Position numbers and translations under genes: made by a program. The notes beneath the pieces were generated by a model, which was not told where the DNA came from, did not search any database, and saw only the letters and a program-made list of their open reading frames with translations. This document shows, in pieces, positions 10,434 to 25,967 of a stretch of 64,000 nucleotides of DNA; positions within the stretch are counted from its first letter, which is position 1, and each line of letters opens with the position of its first letter. Source of the stretch: Ensifer adhaerens (lineage in GTDB: Bacteria > Pseudomonadota > Alphaproteobacteria > Rhizobiales > Rhizobiaceae); the NCBI GenBank assembly GCA_900215285.1, contig OCMG01000004.1, forward strand, positions 3,084,001 to 3,148,000, in the 5' to 3' direction.

Positions 10434-12533
10434 TCACTTCTGACCGGAATACTTTGCCTGGATTTCCTGTGCGACGTTCGACGGAACCGGCGCGTAGTGA
10501 TCGAAGACCATCGAGTACTGAGCGCGGCCCTGAGACATCGAGCGCAGGTTGTCGACGTACTTGAACATGTTCGCCAGCGGCACATGTGCCTGGATGACGA
10601 TCGCGATGCCGCGCTGTTCCTGGCCCTGGATCTGGCCACGACGGGAGTTCAGGTCGCCGATCACGTCGCCGACATAGTCTTCCGGCGTGACGACTTCGAC
10701 CTTCATCATCGGCTCGAGCAGCTGAGCACCGGCCTTCTTCGCGGCTTCGCGGAAGCAGGCGCGGGAAGCGATTTCGAACGCCAGAACCGAGGAGTCAACG
10801 TCGTGGAAGGCGCCGTCGATGAGGGTAGCCTTGACGCCGAGCATCGGGAAGCCAGCGAGCGGACCGGAAGACAGAACGCTTTCGATACCCTTCTGAACGC
10901 CAGGGATGTATTCCTTCGGAACAGCACCGCCGACGATCTTGGATTCGAAGACGAAATCTTCGCCATCCGGGTTCGGTTCGAAGACGAGCTTGACGCGGGC
11001 GAACTGGCCGGTACCACCGGTCTGCTTCTTGTGCGTGTAGTCTTCTTCGGTCTGACGCGTGATGGTTTCGCGGTAGGCAACCTGCGGAGCACCGACGTTG
11101 GCTTCAACCTTGAACTCGCGACGCATACGGTCGACGATGATGTCGAGGTGAAGTTCGCCCATGCCGGCGATGATCGTCTGGCCGGATTCCTGGTCGGTCT
11201 TGACGCGGAAGGACGGGTCTTCAGCAGCCAGGCGGTTGAGCGCGAGGCCCATCTTTTCCTGGTCGCCCTTGGACTTCGGCTCGATCGCGATCTGAATAAC
11301 CGGCTCCGGGAATTCCATACGCTCGAGGATAACCGGCTTCAGCGGATCGCAGAGCGTGTCGCCCGTCGTCGTTTCCTTCAGGCCAGCCAGAGCAACGATG
11401 TCGCCTGCAAAGGCCTCTTCGATGTCTTCGCGGCTGTTCGAGTGCATCTGCAGCATGCGGCCGACGCGCTCGCGCTTGTCCTTGACCGTGTTCAGAACCG
11501 AGACGCCCTTTTCGAGCTTGCCCGAATAGATGCGTGCGAAGGTGAGCGAACCGACGAAGGGGTCGTTCATGATCTTGAACGCGAGCATGGAAAGCGGCTC
11601 GCTGTCGTCGGCGTGACGCTCGATTTCAGCTTCCGTCTTGAAGTCGATGCCCTTGATCGCCGGAATGTCGAGCGGCGACGGCAGGTAGTCGACAACGGCG
11701 TCGAGAAGCGGCTGAACGCCCTTGTTCTTGAAGGCAGTGCCGCAGAACATCGGGTGGAACTTGACGTCGATCGTGCCGCGACGAACGAGTTCGCGGATCT
11801 TGTCGTTGTCGGGCAGATTGCCTTCGAGATAGGCTTCCATCGCCTCTTCGTCGATCTCGACAACCGTCTCGATCAGCTTTTCGCGATATTCTTCAGCCTT
11901 AGCCTTCAGGTCAGCCGGGATTTCAACGACATCCCACTGTGCGCCGAGCGATTCATCGCGCCATACGAGAGCGTTCATCTCGATGAGGTCGACAACGCCG
12001 ACGAAGTCGTTTTCAGCGCCGATCGGGAGCTGCATGACAACAGCGGTGGCACCAAGACGCGTCTTGATCATTTCTACCGAACGGTAGAAGTCAGCGCCGG
12101 TCTTGTCCATCTTGTTGCAGAAGATCATGCGCGGAACGTTGTACTTCTCAGCCTGACGCCAGACGGTTTCCGTCTGCGGCTCTACGCCGGCGTTGGCATC
12201 GAGAAGGGCAATCGCACCGTCGAGCACGCGCAGCGAACGCTCGACTTCGATGGTGAAGTCAACGTGGCCGGGGGTGTCGATGATGTTGAAGCGGCGGGTC
12301 TTGCCGTCACGGCCCTTCCAGAAGGTCGTGGTCGCAGCAGACGTGATCGTGATGCCGCGTTCCTGTTCCTGCTCCATCCAGTCCATGGTAGCAGCGCCGT
12401 CATGGACTTCGCCGATCTTGTGGGACTTACCGGTGTAGTACAGGATGCGCTCGGTCGTCGTCGTCTTACCGGCGTCGATATGCGCCATGATACCGAAATT
12501 GCGGTAGTCTTCGATTTTATATTCGCGGGCCAT
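10434..12533 (-). CDS. fusA: Elongation factor G
   Basis: GTPase that drives ribosomal translocation and, with the recycling factor, subunit splitting. The 699 residues match the canonical length. The GTP-binding motifs [23 protein letters not shown] and [10 protein letters not shown] are present, followed by domains II-V. It sits between rpsG (24 bp upstream) and tufA (67 bp downstream) in the str order. Confidence 0.98.
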   Translation of the reverse strand: MAREYKIEDYRNFGIMAHIDAGKTTTTERILYYTGKSHKIGEVHDGAATMDWMEQEQERGITITSAATTTFWKGRDGKTRRFNIIDTPGHVDFTIEVERSLRVLDGAIALLDANAGVEPQTETVWRQAEKYNVPRMIFCNKMDKTGADFYRSVEMIKTRLGATAVVMQLPIGAENDFVGVVDLIEMNALVWRDESLGAQWDVVEIPADLKAKAEEYREKLIETVVEIDEEAMEAYLEGNLPDNDKIRELVRRGTIDVKFHPMFCGTAFKNKGVQPLLDAVVDYLPSPLDIPAIKGIDFKTEAEIERHADDSEPLSMLAFKIMNDPFVGSLTFARIYSGKLEKGVSVLNTVKDKRERVGRMLQMHSNSREDIEEAFAGDIVALAGLKETTTGDTLCDPLKPVILERMEFPEPVIQIAIEPKSKGDQEKMGLALNRLAAEDPSFRVKTDQESGQTIIAGMGELHLDIIVDRMRREFKVEANVGAPQVAYRETITRQTEEDYTHKKQTGGTGQFARVKLVFEPNPDGEDFVFESKIVGGAVPKEYIPGVQKGIESVLSSGPLAGFPMLGVKATLIDGAFHDVDSSVLAFEIASRACFREAAKKAGAQLLEPMMKVEVVTPEDYVGDVIGDLNSRRGQIQGQEQRGIAIVIQAHVPLANMFKYVDNLRSMSQGRAQYSMVFDHYAPVPSNVAQEIQAKYSGQK

Positions 12534-12557
12534 GGTGGTCTGCCTTCCTTGTCGAGA

Positions 12558-13040
<483 letters not shown>

Positions 13041-13092
13041 TCAACTGTTTTAACGGCCGATGGCGGGACTAGCCCGCCGACCCATGGAACTC

Positions 13093-13464
13093 TTACTTCG
13101 GACGCTTCGCACCGTACTTCGAACGGCGCTGCTTGCGGTTCTTGACACCCTGCGTATCGAGAACGCCGCGGATGATGTGGTAACGCACACCCGGCAAGTC
13201 CTTTACGCGGCCGCCGCGGATCATCACGACGGAGTGTTCCTGAAGGTTGTGGCCTTCACCGGGGATGTAGCCGATGACTTCGAAGCCGTTCGTCAGGCGA
13301 ATCTTGGCAACCTTACGCAGAGCCGAGTTCGGCTTCTTCGGGGTCGTCGTGTAAACGCGGGTGCAAACGCCGCGCTTCTGCGGGTTCTGCTGAAGAGCGG
13401 GAACCTTGTTGCGCTTTACCTGTGCCTGACGGGGCTTGCGGATCAGCTGGTTTACGGTAGGCAT
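13093..13464 (-). CDS. rpsL: 30S ribosomal protein S12
   Basis: Decoding-centre protein, the target of streptomycin-resistance mutations. The 123 residues contain [14 protein letters not shown] (Lys43 and Lys44) and [13 protein letters not shown] (Lys88, Asp89). Lys43 and Lys88 are the wild-type residues, so no classical rpsL streptomycin resistance is predicted. It is the first gene of the str group; a candidate promoter lies at 13711-13739. Confidence 0.98.
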   Translation of the reverse strand: MPTVNQLIRKPRQAQVKRNKVPALQQNPQKRGVCTRVYTTTPKKPNSALRKVAKIRLTNGFEVIGYIPGEGHNLQEHSVVMIRGGRVKDLPGVRYHIIRGVLDTQGVKNRKQRRSKYGAKRPK

Positions 13465-13956
13465 ATACCCATCCCTTTAAGTCTTGTCTCGTTACCCTCT
13501 CGGGCGTTTACACGGGTCCCATCAATGCGCAAAATCAGGGCTATTCCCCCTCTTAGAAAGGAGAAAGCCCTCGATAAAGCAGAGGACGCCTTGCGACGTC
13601 TTGCATGCTGCAATCAATGCTTCGCGTGCGATATAAGGGCCTTGTTTGAGGTGTCATCCAGAACGAGTCATTCCGAAACAGCCAACCTCACATCGGCTCT
13701 GATGGCGTGGCGTTTACTGTCTTAAGGGGTCACAGTCAAGGCCATCCACGCAAAATTCTTGGTGGGAGCGTCCCTCAAAGCCCTGAAACGCGGGGGTTTG
13801 GATGTCCTTATGAGCATTTTGGCCCCTCCTCCGGCAAAAAACCTTATGTTTCGGCGCCGCTAGCGTTTAAGAATCGCTTAACCCCTTGAAGCGGTCACAG
13901 ATCGCCGATTCCTTCTCCATGGCGATCGTTTCGACGCCCTACCCACGAGGCATTCC
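13465..13956. other. str operon leader and divergent promoter region
   Basis: A 492-bp non-coding region between rpsL (minus) and a small plus-strand gene. It must hold the str operon promoter and a leader of roughly 240 bases, as well as the promoter of the gene at 13957. A candidate minus-strand promoter is listed separately. I found no RNA gene or convincing ORF in it. Confidence 0.6.
13711..13739 (-). promoter_or_regulatory. Candidate str operon promoter
   Basis: Read on the minus strand, TTGACT (13734-13739) is followed after 17 bases by TAAACG (13711-13716). The -35 element is good and the -10 is weak, as is common in alphaproteobacteria. Transcription would begin near 13704 and give a leader of about 240 bases before rpsL. 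An alternative -10-like TTATAT lies closer to rpsL, near 13630. Confidence 0.35.
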
Positions 13957-14247
13957 ATGACCACCACTCCGGACAACGACAATATCGCCGACCTGCCGCT
14001 CGTCTTCATCATCATCGGCAAGGCCTATATCAAGGAGGGCGAAGGCATCGACATCCATGTCATGCTGACTGCACCCGACGACGATACCGCCGTACGCACG
14101 ACGCTCAACGCGCTTGCCGATGAAGGCTTCATCGAGGCTGATCTCGATCAGATCGGCACGCTGACGGAAATCCCGGAAGATGAACCGCACGCTTCGGCCT
14201 TCCAGGGCGCGCTGGAGGGTGAAGTGGCGATCATTCGGTTCGCCTGA
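13957..14247 (+). CDS. Small acidic protein of unknown function
   Basis: A 96-residue acidic protein (MTTTPDNDNIADLPLVFIIIGKAYIKEGEG...) that I cannot assign to a named family. It has no signal peptide or membrane helix. The short hydrophobic stretch LVFIIIG is too short to span a membrane. The composition (many Asp/Glu) and codon use look like a genuine cytoplasmic gene. It stands alone on the plus strand between the str leader and the LysR gene, whose stop is only 12 bp away in convergent orientation. Confidence 0.75.
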   Translation: MTTTPDNDNIADLPLVFIIIGKAYIKEGEGIDIHVMLTAPDDDTAVRTTLNALADEGFIEADLDQIGTLTEIPEDEPHASAFQGALEGEVAIIRFA

Positions 14248-14259
14248 TCCGACGCGTCT

Positions 14260-15114
14260 TCAGTCTTCCGGTGTCTCGGCCAGTTTCGCCTGAAACACGC
14301 TTGTCAGCAGGTCCGTGAAGGCGCGGATCTGGGGTTGCTGCAGGGCCTGCGGCCGGGTGACGAGATAGATGTCCAATGCCGGCAGGTCCAGAGGCCCGTA
14401 GGGCTGGACAAGTCCCCTACCCATGGTTTGCGGCAGCACCGCGCACCCCACACCAGCCTGCACCGCATTCAGCTGCGCCGAAAAGCTTGAGACCCGAAGC
14501 CTAGTCCTCGAAAAGCCGGCGGCGCGTGCCGCCCGCAGATGCGGCAACTGATCGAGTGGCGGAAGCAGATCGATCATAGGCGCGTCCTGCGGGTTCGCGC
14601 CGGTGACCGGCATATGGACCCCACTCGCGAAAAGACCGAACCTCAATGATGCGAGGCGGCGGTAGATCAGCGAAGGCTCGCCAAGATGCAATGTGCGAAT
14701 GGCAATATCGGCCGCCCCGCGGGCGACCTTGACCAGCGCGTTCTCGACCAGAAAATCCACCGTGCAGGCCGGATTGCGCGAAAGGAACTCGGCGGCCGCC
14801 TCGGTCGCGATCTCGACGAAGCCATCACCTGCCGAGATTGTGACGGAGCCAGACAGCCCACCCTTCGGGTCTCTGACATCGTTGCCGAGCTCCAATTCGA
14901 GAGCCTTTGCCGTTTCGACCAGCGCCGCGCCGCGGGGCGTCAGCCGGACTCCGTCGACTCCGCGCTCGAGCAGCGGCTCGCCGACAGCGCTTTCAAACTG
15001 TGTGATGCGACGTGACAGCGTCGAGGCGGCGACACCCAGCATTTCGCCCGCCTGCAGAAAGCTTCCCCGCCGGGACACAGCCAGCAGCAGCCTGAGATCG
15101 TCCCAGTTGAGCAT
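14260..15114 (-). CDS. LysR-family transcriptional regulator
   Basis: A 284-residue LysR-type regulator. The N-terminal winged helix-turn-helix (residues 1-60, GSFLQAGEMLGVAASTLSRR) is followed by a substrate-binding domain with a weakly conserved C-terminus. I chose the ATG at 15112-15114, which has GGAGG 8 bases upstream; the longer frame adds eight residues including that site. It is divergent from the SnoaL-like gene at 15226, the typical layout for a LysR regulator of its neighbour. The palindrome at 15132-15147 is a candidate operator. The ligand is unknown. Confidence 0.9.
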   Translation of the reverse strand: MLNWDDLRLLLAVSRRGSFLQAGEMLGVAASTLSRRITQFESAVGEPLLERGVDGVRLTPRGAALVETAKALELELGNDVRDPKGGLSGSVTISAGDGFVEIATEAAAEFLSRNPACTVDFLVENALVKVARGAADIAIRTLHLGEPSLIYRRLASLRFGLFASGVHMPVTGANPQDAPMIDLLPPLDQLPHLRAARAAGFSRTRLRVSSFSAQLNAVQAGVGCAVLPQTMGRGLVQPYGPLDLPALDIYLVTRPQALQQPQIRAFTDLLTSVFQAKLAETPED

Positions 15115-15131
15115 TAAAAGATCCTCCGGGC

Positions 15132-15147
15132 TTTGCATTTTTGCAAA
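15132..15147. promoter_or_regulatory. Candidate LysR operator palindrome
   Basis: The sequence tttgca-tttt-tgcaaa is a perfect 6-bp dyad in the 111-bp gap between the divergent LysR and SnoaL-like genes. A related half site, tgcattttt, recurs near 15173. LysR regulators commonly bind T-N11-A dyads in such gaps. Binding is inferred from position only. Confidence 0.45.
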
Positions 15148-15225
15148 ACTATTCGCAATATATCTGCATTTTTCGAAAGACCAAGCAGCGCTAGTTTTTC
15201 CCCGTCAACAACCGGGAGAGAAACG

Positions 15226-15642
15226 ATGCAGATACCCCTCGACTACACGACCAAAGCCACGCTCGCGTTCAACACACGCAAGCTCGACGAGCTTGCTGCC
15301 CTGCTCGCACCCGAGTTTCACTACCAGGATCCGATGGGCGCAATGACCGGGCGCGACGCGACACTGGCCCGCGAGCAGGCGATCTTCGACGCCTTTCCCG
15401 ATGTCCGCGTCGACATGGAACCGTTTGCCGCGACGCAGGATCGACTCGCCATGACTGCGCTTTTGACGGGAACCTTCAAGGGCACCTTCATCATGGGCGG
15501 CCACGCGATCAAACCCAACGGCAGACCGTTCAGCTTCCGCTTTGCCGCCTTCTTCCAGTTCGACGGCAAATATGCGGTTCGGGAAGAGGTCTTCTATGAC
15601 CGCGCCGAACTCATGCAGGCGCTCGGTCAAGGCTGGGAGTGA
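15226..15642 (+). CDS. SnoaL-like / NTF2-fold polyketide-cyclase-type protein
   Basis: A 138-residue protein with the SnoaL-like signature of the NTF2 fold: an N-terminal helix (TKATLAFNTRKLDELAALLA), then PEFHYQDPMGAMTGRDAT and the conserved IFDAFPDVRVDMEPF segment. Such proteins bind or isomerise small hydrophobic substrates; the substrate here is unknown. The ATG at 15226 has GGGAGAG just upstream, and the longer frame overlaps the regulatory gap. It is followed after only 4 bp by an SDR gene, so the two form an operon, probably controlled by the divergent LysR. Confidence 0.85.
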   Translation: MQIPLDYTTKATLAFNTRKLDELAALLAPEFHYQDPMGAMTGRDATLAREQAIFDAFPDVRVDMEPFAATQDRLAMTALLTGTFKGTFIMGGHAIKPNGRPFSFRFAAFFQFDGKYAVREEVFYDRAELMQALGQGWE

Positions 15643-15646
15643 ACCG

Positions 15647-16669
15647 ATGTCGCCCGCACTTCAGACAGTTTTTGTCACCGGCGCGACCGGACTGCTCGGC
15701 AACAATCTCGTTCACCTGCTTCTTGAGCAGGGTGTCAGGGTGCGTGGCCTTGCCCGCGCGCGAAGCAAGGCGCTTTCACAGTTCGGGACCCTCGACGGAC
15801 TTGAGATTGTCGAGGGCGATATGGAAGACGTGGCCGCATTCGCTACCGCGCTCAGAGGCTGCGACGCCCTCTTTCACACAGCCGCCTATTTTCGCGACAG
15901 CTATGGCGGCGGCAAGCATTGGGACGCCTTGAAACGCATCAATGTGGATGGCACCGAGGCACTGCTGGACGCCGCCTATGACGCTGGCATCCGGCGTTTC
16001 GTTCACACGAGTTCCATCGCGGTGGTCAACGGGCCGCGCGGTGCACTCATCGATGAAACGATGAAGCGGCGGGAAGACGACGCGGACGATTACTACCGCA
16101 GCAAGATCTTGTCCGATCAGGTCGTCGAGGCATTCTTCGCCCGGCATCCCGACACGTTCGGCGTCTTCGTCATGCCCGGATGGATGCATGGACCCGGCGA
16201 CATGGGGCCGACGGCGGCGGGGCAGTTCACCGTCGACTTCCTAAAACAGGCGCTGCCCGGCGTTCCGCCGTCCACCGTGTCCTTCGTGGACGCCCGCGAT
16301 GTCGCCCACATCATACTGGCGGCGTTGGAAAAGGGACGCCGCGGAGAGCATTATCTGGCCGCCGGTCGCCATATGCACATGCGTGACGTCATGCAGGCCT
16401 ATGAGGGCGTCACCGGCATCAGGGCACCCCGGCGAAACATTCCGGCAGCGCTTCTGTGGACGATTGCCTACCTGCAGGAATTCAATGCGCGACTGACGGG
16501 CAAGCCCGCCCTTCTCAGCGTGGCGACGGTGCGGACCATGCGCGACGAATTTGAGCGTTCTCGTTTCAACCACGAGAAGACCTCAAGAGAACTGGGCGTC
16601 GGCTTCCGTCCCGTCACGGAGACGATCCGTGACGAAGTCGACTGGATAAAGGCACGCGGACTGGCTTAA
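15647..16669 (+). CDS. NAD-dependent epimerase/dehydratase (extended SDR family)
   Basis: A 340-residue extended short-chain dehydrogenase. The N-terminal Rossmann motif is FVTGATGLLGNN (residues 8-19) and the active-site YxxxK is in DYYRSKILSD, preceded by HTSSIAVVNG. It resembles dihydroflavonol-4-reductase-like or sugar-epimerase-like members, but the substrate cannot be read from sequence. The start 4 bp after the preceding stop indicates an operon with the SnoaL-like gene. The gene converges on rpoC with a shared terminator between them. Confidence 0.88.
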   Translation: MSPALQTVFVTGATGLLGNNLVHLLLEQGVRVRGLARARSKALSQFGTLDGLEIVEGDMEDVAAFATALRGCDALFHTAAYFRDSYGGGKHWDALKRINVDGTEALLDAAYDAGIRRFVHTSSIAVVNGPRGALIDETMKRREDDADDYYRSKILSDQVVEAFFARHPDTFGVFVMPGWMHGPGDMGPTAAGQFTVDFLKQALPGVPPSTVSFVDARDVAHIILAALEKGRRGEHYLAAGRHMHMRDVMQAYEGVTGIRAPRRNIPAALLWTIAYLQEFNARLTGKPALLSVATVRTMRDEFERSRFNHEKTSRELGVGFRPVTETIRDEVDWIKARGLA

Positions 16670-16693
16670 TCGCGGTCATCAGATGAAGCAGAA

Positions 16694-16719
16694 AGGCCGC
16701 CGGATCGCTCCGGCGGCCT
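16694..16719. terminator. Bidirectional terminator between SDR gene and rpoC
   Basis: An 11-bp perfect stem aggccgccgga/tccggcggcct with a tcgc loop lies between two converging genes. On the minus strand it is followed by TTTCTGCTTC, and on the plus strand by a mixed CT tract. It would end rpoC transcription and the SDR operon. Confidence 0.8.
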
Positions 16720-16746
16720 CTTCGATTGTTCAGTCTCGCGACCGGC

Positions 16747-20958
<4,212 letters not shown>

Positions 20959-21139
20959 GCTTGTCTCCTTGTCGGACCACTTTGGGCCCATTCGCAACCG
21001 CGACCGGTCAAATACCCGGGAACCGGCGGGTTGCTCTGTAAAACGTGATAGCCGCGAAATGCGGCAACAATCCCCTCGCCCGCCTTTTCGGCCTGGTCCG
21101 GAGAAGTCGCGCGCCGGTTAGCGGCGCGCGACCCACATT

Positions 21140-24100
21140 TTATTCCGCAGCGTCGGGAAGCTGGTCGGGCGCGTTCGGATCGATCTTGGTGTTTTCCAGT
21201 TCGACCGAGAGGCCCAGAGAGCGCATTTCCTTGACGAGAACGTTGAACGATTCCGGGATACCGGCTTCGAACGTGTCATCGCCACGGACAATGGCTTCGT
21301 AGACCTTGGTGCGGCCCGCCACGTCGTCCGACTTGACGGTGAGCATTTCCTGCAGCGTGTAGGCTGCGCCGTAAGCTTCGAGCGCCCAGACTTCCATTTC
21401 CCCGAAACGCTGACCGCCGAACTGCGCCTTGCCACCCAGCGGCTGCTGGGTCACGAGCGAATAAGGACCGATCGAGCGAGCATGGATCTTGTCGTCGACA
21501 AGGTGGTTCAGCTTGATCATGTACATGTAGCCGACGGTCACCTTGCGGTCGAAGGGCTCACCCGTACGACCGTCATAGAGAACCGACTGGCCCGATGCAT
21601 CGAGACCTGCGCGTTCCAGCATGCTGGCGATATCCGGCTCATGCGCACCGTCGAAGACCGGCGTTGCGATCGAGACGCCCTTGCGGGACTGTTCGGCAAG
21701 CTTGACCAGGGCGTCGTCGTCGAAGTTCGAGACTTCGTCCTTGGCGTCACTGGCGTAAACCGTCGTCAGCTCGTTCTTCAGCTCGGCGATGTTCATCGTC
21801 TTGCGATAGTCGTCGAGCAGCTGACCGATCTTCTTGCCCATGCCTGCGCAAGCCCAGGCCAGATGGGTTTCAAGGATCTGACCGACGTTCATGCGCGACG
21901 GCACGCCCAGCGGGTTCAAGCAGATGTCGACATGCGTACCGTCTTCCAGGAACGGCATGTCCTCGATCGGCAGGATGCGCGAAACCACGCCCTTGTTGCC
22001 GTGACGGCCGGCCATCTTGTCGCCCGGCTGGATCTTGCGCTTCACAGCGACGAAGACCTTGACCATCTTCATGACGCCCGGGGGCATTTCGTCGCCGCGC
22101 TGAACCTTTTCGACCTTGTCCATGAAGCGCTGTTCAAGGCGCGACTTGGATTCGTCGTACTGGCCGCGGAGCGCTTCGATTTCGCCCTGAACCTTCTCGT
22201 CTTCGACGGCGAACATCCACCACTGCGAACGCGGATATTCCGAGATCGTCTGGTTGGAAAGCTCGGTGCCCTTCTTGAAGCCCTTCGGACCGGCAACTGC
22301 GGTGTGACCGCGCAGCATGTCGACCAGACGGCCGTAGACGTTACGGTCGAGGATCGCCTGTTCGTCGTCACGGTCCTTGGCGAGGCGTTCGATTTCCTCG
22401 CGCTCGATAGCCATCGCACGCTCGTCCTTTTCAACGCCGTGGCGGTTGAAAACGCGGACTTCAACGATGGTACCAAACGTGCCCGGAGGCATACGCATGG
22501 AGGTGTCGCGAACGTCGGAAGCCTTTTCACCGAAGATGGCGCGGAGAAGCTTTTCTTCCGGCGTCATCGGGCTTTCGCCCTTCGGCGTGATCTTGCCAAC
22601 CAGAATGTCGCCCGGCTGAACGTCAGCGCCGATATAGACGATACCGGCTTCGTCGAGGTTCTTCAGAGCCTCTTCGGAGACGTTCGGAATATCACGCGTG
22701 ATTTCTTCCGGACCGAGCTTCGTGTCACGGGCCATGACTTCGAATTCTTCGATGTGGATGGACGTGAACACGTCGTCGGCGACGATGCGTTCAGACATCA
22801 GGATCGAGTCTTCGTAGTTGTAGCCGTTCCACGGCATGAACGCGACGAGCGCGTTGCGGCCGAGCGCCAGATCGCCCAGGTCCGTGGACGGACCATCGGC
22901 AATGATGTCGCCCTTGTTCAGAACGTCGCCGACGGTGACCAGCGGGCGCTGGTTGACGCAGGTGTTCTGGTTGGAGCGCTGGAACTTCTGCAGGCGATAG
23001 ATATCGACGCCCGACTTCGACGGATCGAGGTCTTCGGTTGCGCGGATAACGATACGCGTTGCATCCACCTGGTCGACCACACCGCCACGGCGGGCAGCGA
23101 TAGCTGCACCGGAGTCGCGGGCCACGACCGGCTCCATGCCGGTTCCGACGAACGGCGCTTCGGCGCGCAGAAGCGGAACGGCCTGACGCTGCATGTTCGA
23201 GCCCATGAGAGCGCGGTTGGCGTCGTCGTTTTCGAGGAACGGGATCAGAGCCGCTGCGACGGAAACGAGCTGCTTCGGCGAAACGTCCATCAGGTTGATG
23301 GTGTCACGCGGAGCCAGCATAACGTCACCGGCGTGACGGCAGACCACGAATTCTTCCGCGAACGAGTTATCGTCGTTCATGACGGCGTTGGCCTGAGCAA
23401 CGTAATACTTGGCCTCTTCCATGGCGGAGAGGTAGATCACGTCATTCGTCAGCTTGCCGTCAACGATCTTGCGGTACGGGCTTTCGATGAAGCCGTACTT
23501 GTTGACACGGGCGAAGGTTGCCAGCGAGTTGATCAGACCGATGTTCGGGCCTTCCGGCGTTTCGATCGGGCAGATACGGCCATAGTGCGTCGGATGAACG
23601 TCGCGGACCTCGAAGCCAGCGCGCTCGCGGGTCAGACCACCCGGGCCAAGAGCCGAAAGACGGCGCTTGTGGGTGATTTCCGAGAGCGGGTTAACCTGGT
23701 CCATGAACTGCGACAGCTGCGAGGAGCCGAAGAATTCGCGGACTGCGGCTGCAGCCGGCTTGGCGTTGATGAGGTCCTGCGGCATGACCGTGTCGATTTC
23801 GATCGAGGACATACGTTCCTTGATCGCGCGCTCCATGCGGAGCAGGCCGAGACGGTACTGGTTTTCCATCAGTTCGCCGACCGAGCGAACACGACGGTTG
23901 CCGAGGTTGTCGATGTCGTCGATTTCGCCGCGACCGTCGCGGAGTTCAACCAGCATCTTGACGACGGCAACGATGTCTTCCTTGCGCAGAACGCGAACCG
24001 TGTCGGCGACGTCGAGGTCGAGACGCATGTTCATCTTGACGCGACCAACGGCCGAAAGGTCGTAACGCTCGCTATCGAAGAACAGCGACTGGAACATGGC

Positions 24101-25276
24101 CTCAGCCGATTCCATGGTCGGCGGCTCACCCGGACGCATGACGCGGTAGATGTCGAACAGCGCATCCTGGCGCGACTCGTTCTTGTCGACGGCCAGCGTG
24201 TTGCGGATATAGGCGCCCACGTTGATGTGGTCGATGTCGAGGATCGGCAGTTCGTCGAAACCGGCTTCCAGGACGACGCGCAGCGTCTTCTCGTCCAGCT
24301 CGTCGCCGGCTTCAAGGAAGATTTCACCCGTCTGCATGTTGACCAGGTCTTCGGCAAGGTATGCGCCGTAGAGGTCTTCGTCACCGGCCTTCAAAGCCTT
24401 GAGGCCCTTGTCGGAAAGCTGGCGGAGCAGACGCGGGGTCAGCTTCTTGCCGGCTTCGACGACGACTTCACCCGTGTCGGCGTCGATCATGTCCGTCGTG
24501 ACCTTGGCGCCCTTGAGCGCTTCCGGCTGGAACGGAATGCGCCAGCCCTGGCCGTCACGCTGATACTGGACCTTGTTGTAGAAGGTCGACAGGATTTCTT
24601 CGCCGTCCATGCCCAGCGCCATAAGGAGCGAGGAAACGGGCAGCTTGCGGCGGCGGTCGATACGCGCATGGACGATGTCCTTGGCGTCGAACTCGATGTC
24701 GAGCCAGGAACCGCGATACGGGATCACGCGGGCGGCAAACAACAGCTTGCCGGACGAGTGCGACTTGCCCTTGTCGTGGTCGAAGAACACGCCCGGCGAG
24801 CGGTGCATCTGCGAAACGATGACGCGCTCGGTGCCGTTGACGATGAAGGTCGCGTTGTCGGTCATGAGCGGCATGTCGCCCATGTAGACGTTCTGTTCCT
24901 TGATGTCCTTGATGGACTTCGCGCCCGTGTCCTCGTCAATATCGAACACGATCAGGCGCAGCGTCACCTTGAGGGGTGCCGCATAGGTCAGGTCGCGCTG
25001 ACGGCATTCGTCGACGTCGAACTTCGGCGGCTCGAATTCGTACGAGACGAATTCCAGCATGGACGCGCCGGAGAAATCGGTGATCGGGAATACGGACTTG
25101 AAAACGGACTGAAGACCCTCGTCCGGGCGGCCGCCCGCGGGTTCTTCAACCATCAGAAACTGGTCGTAGGATGCCTTCTGGACCTCAATGAGGTTCGGCA
25201 TTTCTGCGACTTCGGGGATTTTACCAAAAAACTTGCGTACGCGCCTACGACCATTGAACGAAAGGGTCTGAGCCAT
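21140..25276 (-). CDS. rpoB: RNA polymerase beta subunit
   Basis: The other large catalytic subunit, of 1378 residues. The rifampicin region [13 protein letters not shown] to [13 protein letters not shown] is intact. The residues equivalent to E. coli Asp516, His526 and Ser531 are Asp526, His536 and Ser541 here, all wild type; the Asn518 equivalent is Val. The ATG at 25274-25276 ([15 protein letters not shown]) is preceded by GGAG, favouring it over a 12-residue extension. A 254-bp gap with two large hairpins separates it from rplL. Confidence 0.98.
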   Translation of the reverse strand: MAQTLSFNGRRRVRKFFGKIPEVAEMPNLIEVQKASYDQFLMVEEPAGGRPDEGLQSVFKSVFPITDFSGASMLEFVSYEFEPPKFDVDECRQRDLTYAAPLKVTLRLIVFDIDEDTGAKSIKDIKEQNVYMGDMPLMTDNATFIVNGTERVIVSQMHRSPGVFFDHDKGKSHSSGKLLFAARVIPYRGSWLDIEFDAKDIVHARIDRRRKLPVSSLLMALGMDGEEILSTFYNKVQYQRDGQGWRIPFQPEALKGAKVTTDMIDADTGEVVVEAGKKLTPRLLRQLSDKGLKALKAGDEDLYGAYLAEDLVNMQTGEIFLEAGDELDEKTLRVVLEAGFDELPILDIDHINVGAYIRNTLAVDKNESRQDALFDIYRVMRPGEPPTMESAEAMFQSLFFDSERYDLSAVGRVKMNMRLDLDVADTVRVLRKEDIVAVVKMLVELRDGRGEIDDIDNLGNRRVRSVGELMENQYRLGLLRMERAIKERMSSIEIDTVMPQDLINAKPAAAAVREFFGSSQLSQFMDQVNPLSEITHKRRLSALGPGGLTRERAGFEVRDVHPTHYGRICPIETPEGPNIGLINSLATFARVNKYGFIESPYRKIVDGKLTNDVIYLSAMEEAKYYVAQANAVMNDDNSFAEEFVVCRHAGDVMLAPRDTINLMDVSPKQLVSVAAALIPFLENDDANRALMGSNMQRQAVPLLRAEAPFVGTGMEPVVARDSGAAIAARRGGVVDQVDATRIVIRATEDLDPSKSGVDIYRLQKFQRSNQNTCVNQRPLVTVGDVLNKGDIIADGPSTDLGDLALGRNALVAFMPWNGYNYEDSILMSERIVADDVFTSIHIEEFEVMARDTKLGPEEITRDIPNVSEEALKNLDEAGIVYIGADVQPGDILVGKITPKGESPMTPEEKLLRAIFGEKASDVRDTSMRMPPGTFGTIVEVRVFNRHGVEKDERAMAIEREEIERLAKDRDDEQAILDRNVYGRLVDMLRGHTAVAGPKGFKKGTELSNQTISEYPRSQWWMFAVEDEKVQGEIEALRGQYDESKSRLEQRFMDKVEKVQRGDEMPPGVMKMVKVFVAVKRKIQPGDKMAGRHGNKGVVSRILPIEDMPFLEDGTHVDICLNPLGVPSRMNVGQILETHLAWACAGMGKKIGQLLDDYRKTMNIAELKNELTTVYASDAKDEVSNFDDDALVKLAEQSRKGVSIATPVFDGAHEPDIASMLERAGLDASGQSVLYDGRTGEPFDRKVTVGYMYMIKLNHLVDDKIHARSIGPYSLVTQQPLGGKAQFGGQRFGEMEVWALEAYGAAYTLQEMLTVKSDDVAGRTKVYEAIVRGDDTFEAGIPESFNVLVKEMRSLGLSVELENTKIDPNAPDQLPDAAE

Positions 25277-25436
25277 CGTCGCTCCTTCAAATCTATGCAT
25301 CCGGGCCTGCAACGGACGGAAAACACTGGCCAGGTGGCTCCGTCGATATAGGTTCGATCAAACTCGTTCGAAGAAACAAGCCATCCGGCCGGAGTGCCTG
25401 ATGCTTATGCTTCGAACCATCCTCTTGAAGAACCCA

Positions 25437-25468
25437 TTACCCAAAAGCCCGGCGGGGCTTTTGGGTAA
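25437..25468 (-). promoter_or_regulatory. Large stem-loop between rplL and rpoB (upstream of rpoB)
   Basis: A 14-bp stem (25437-25450 with 25455-25468) encloses the loop ggcg; the core reads ACCCAAAAGCCC against GGGCTTTTGGGT. On the minus strand no T tract follows it, so it is more likely an attenuator or RNase III processing site than a complete terminator. E. coli has a partial terminator and an RNase III site in the same gap. Confidence 0.7.
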
Positions 25469-25490
25469 AAAGTTCCAGATCGGAAACGTT

Positions 25491-25521
25491 CGGGGAAAGG
25501 CGGAAAAACCGCCCCTCCCCG
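25491..25521 (-). promoter_or_regulatory. Stem-loop directly after rplL
   Basis: A stem of 13 positions with two mismatches (cggggaaaggcgg, 25491-25503, against ccgcccctccccg, 25509-25521) and an all-A loop on the plus strand, starting 10 bp after the rplL stop. On the transcribed minus strand the loop is TTTTT and the trailing sequence is AACGTTT. It probably reduces or processes transcripts entering rpoBC. Confidence 0.65.
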
Positions 25522-25530
25522 AAGCGCATA

Positions 25531-25908
<378 letters not shown>

Positions 25909-25967
25909 TTTCTTACTTCCTTAGTGTTCGGTTCGAACTGTTTGGTTAAATGCAGCAAAAAACCGCC

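Noticed and set aside
21482..25351. Very long plus-strand open frame (about 1289 codons) opposite rpoB
   Set aside because: It is the antisense frame of a highly conserved gene. GC-rich third positions leave few stops; the protein has no recognisable domain.
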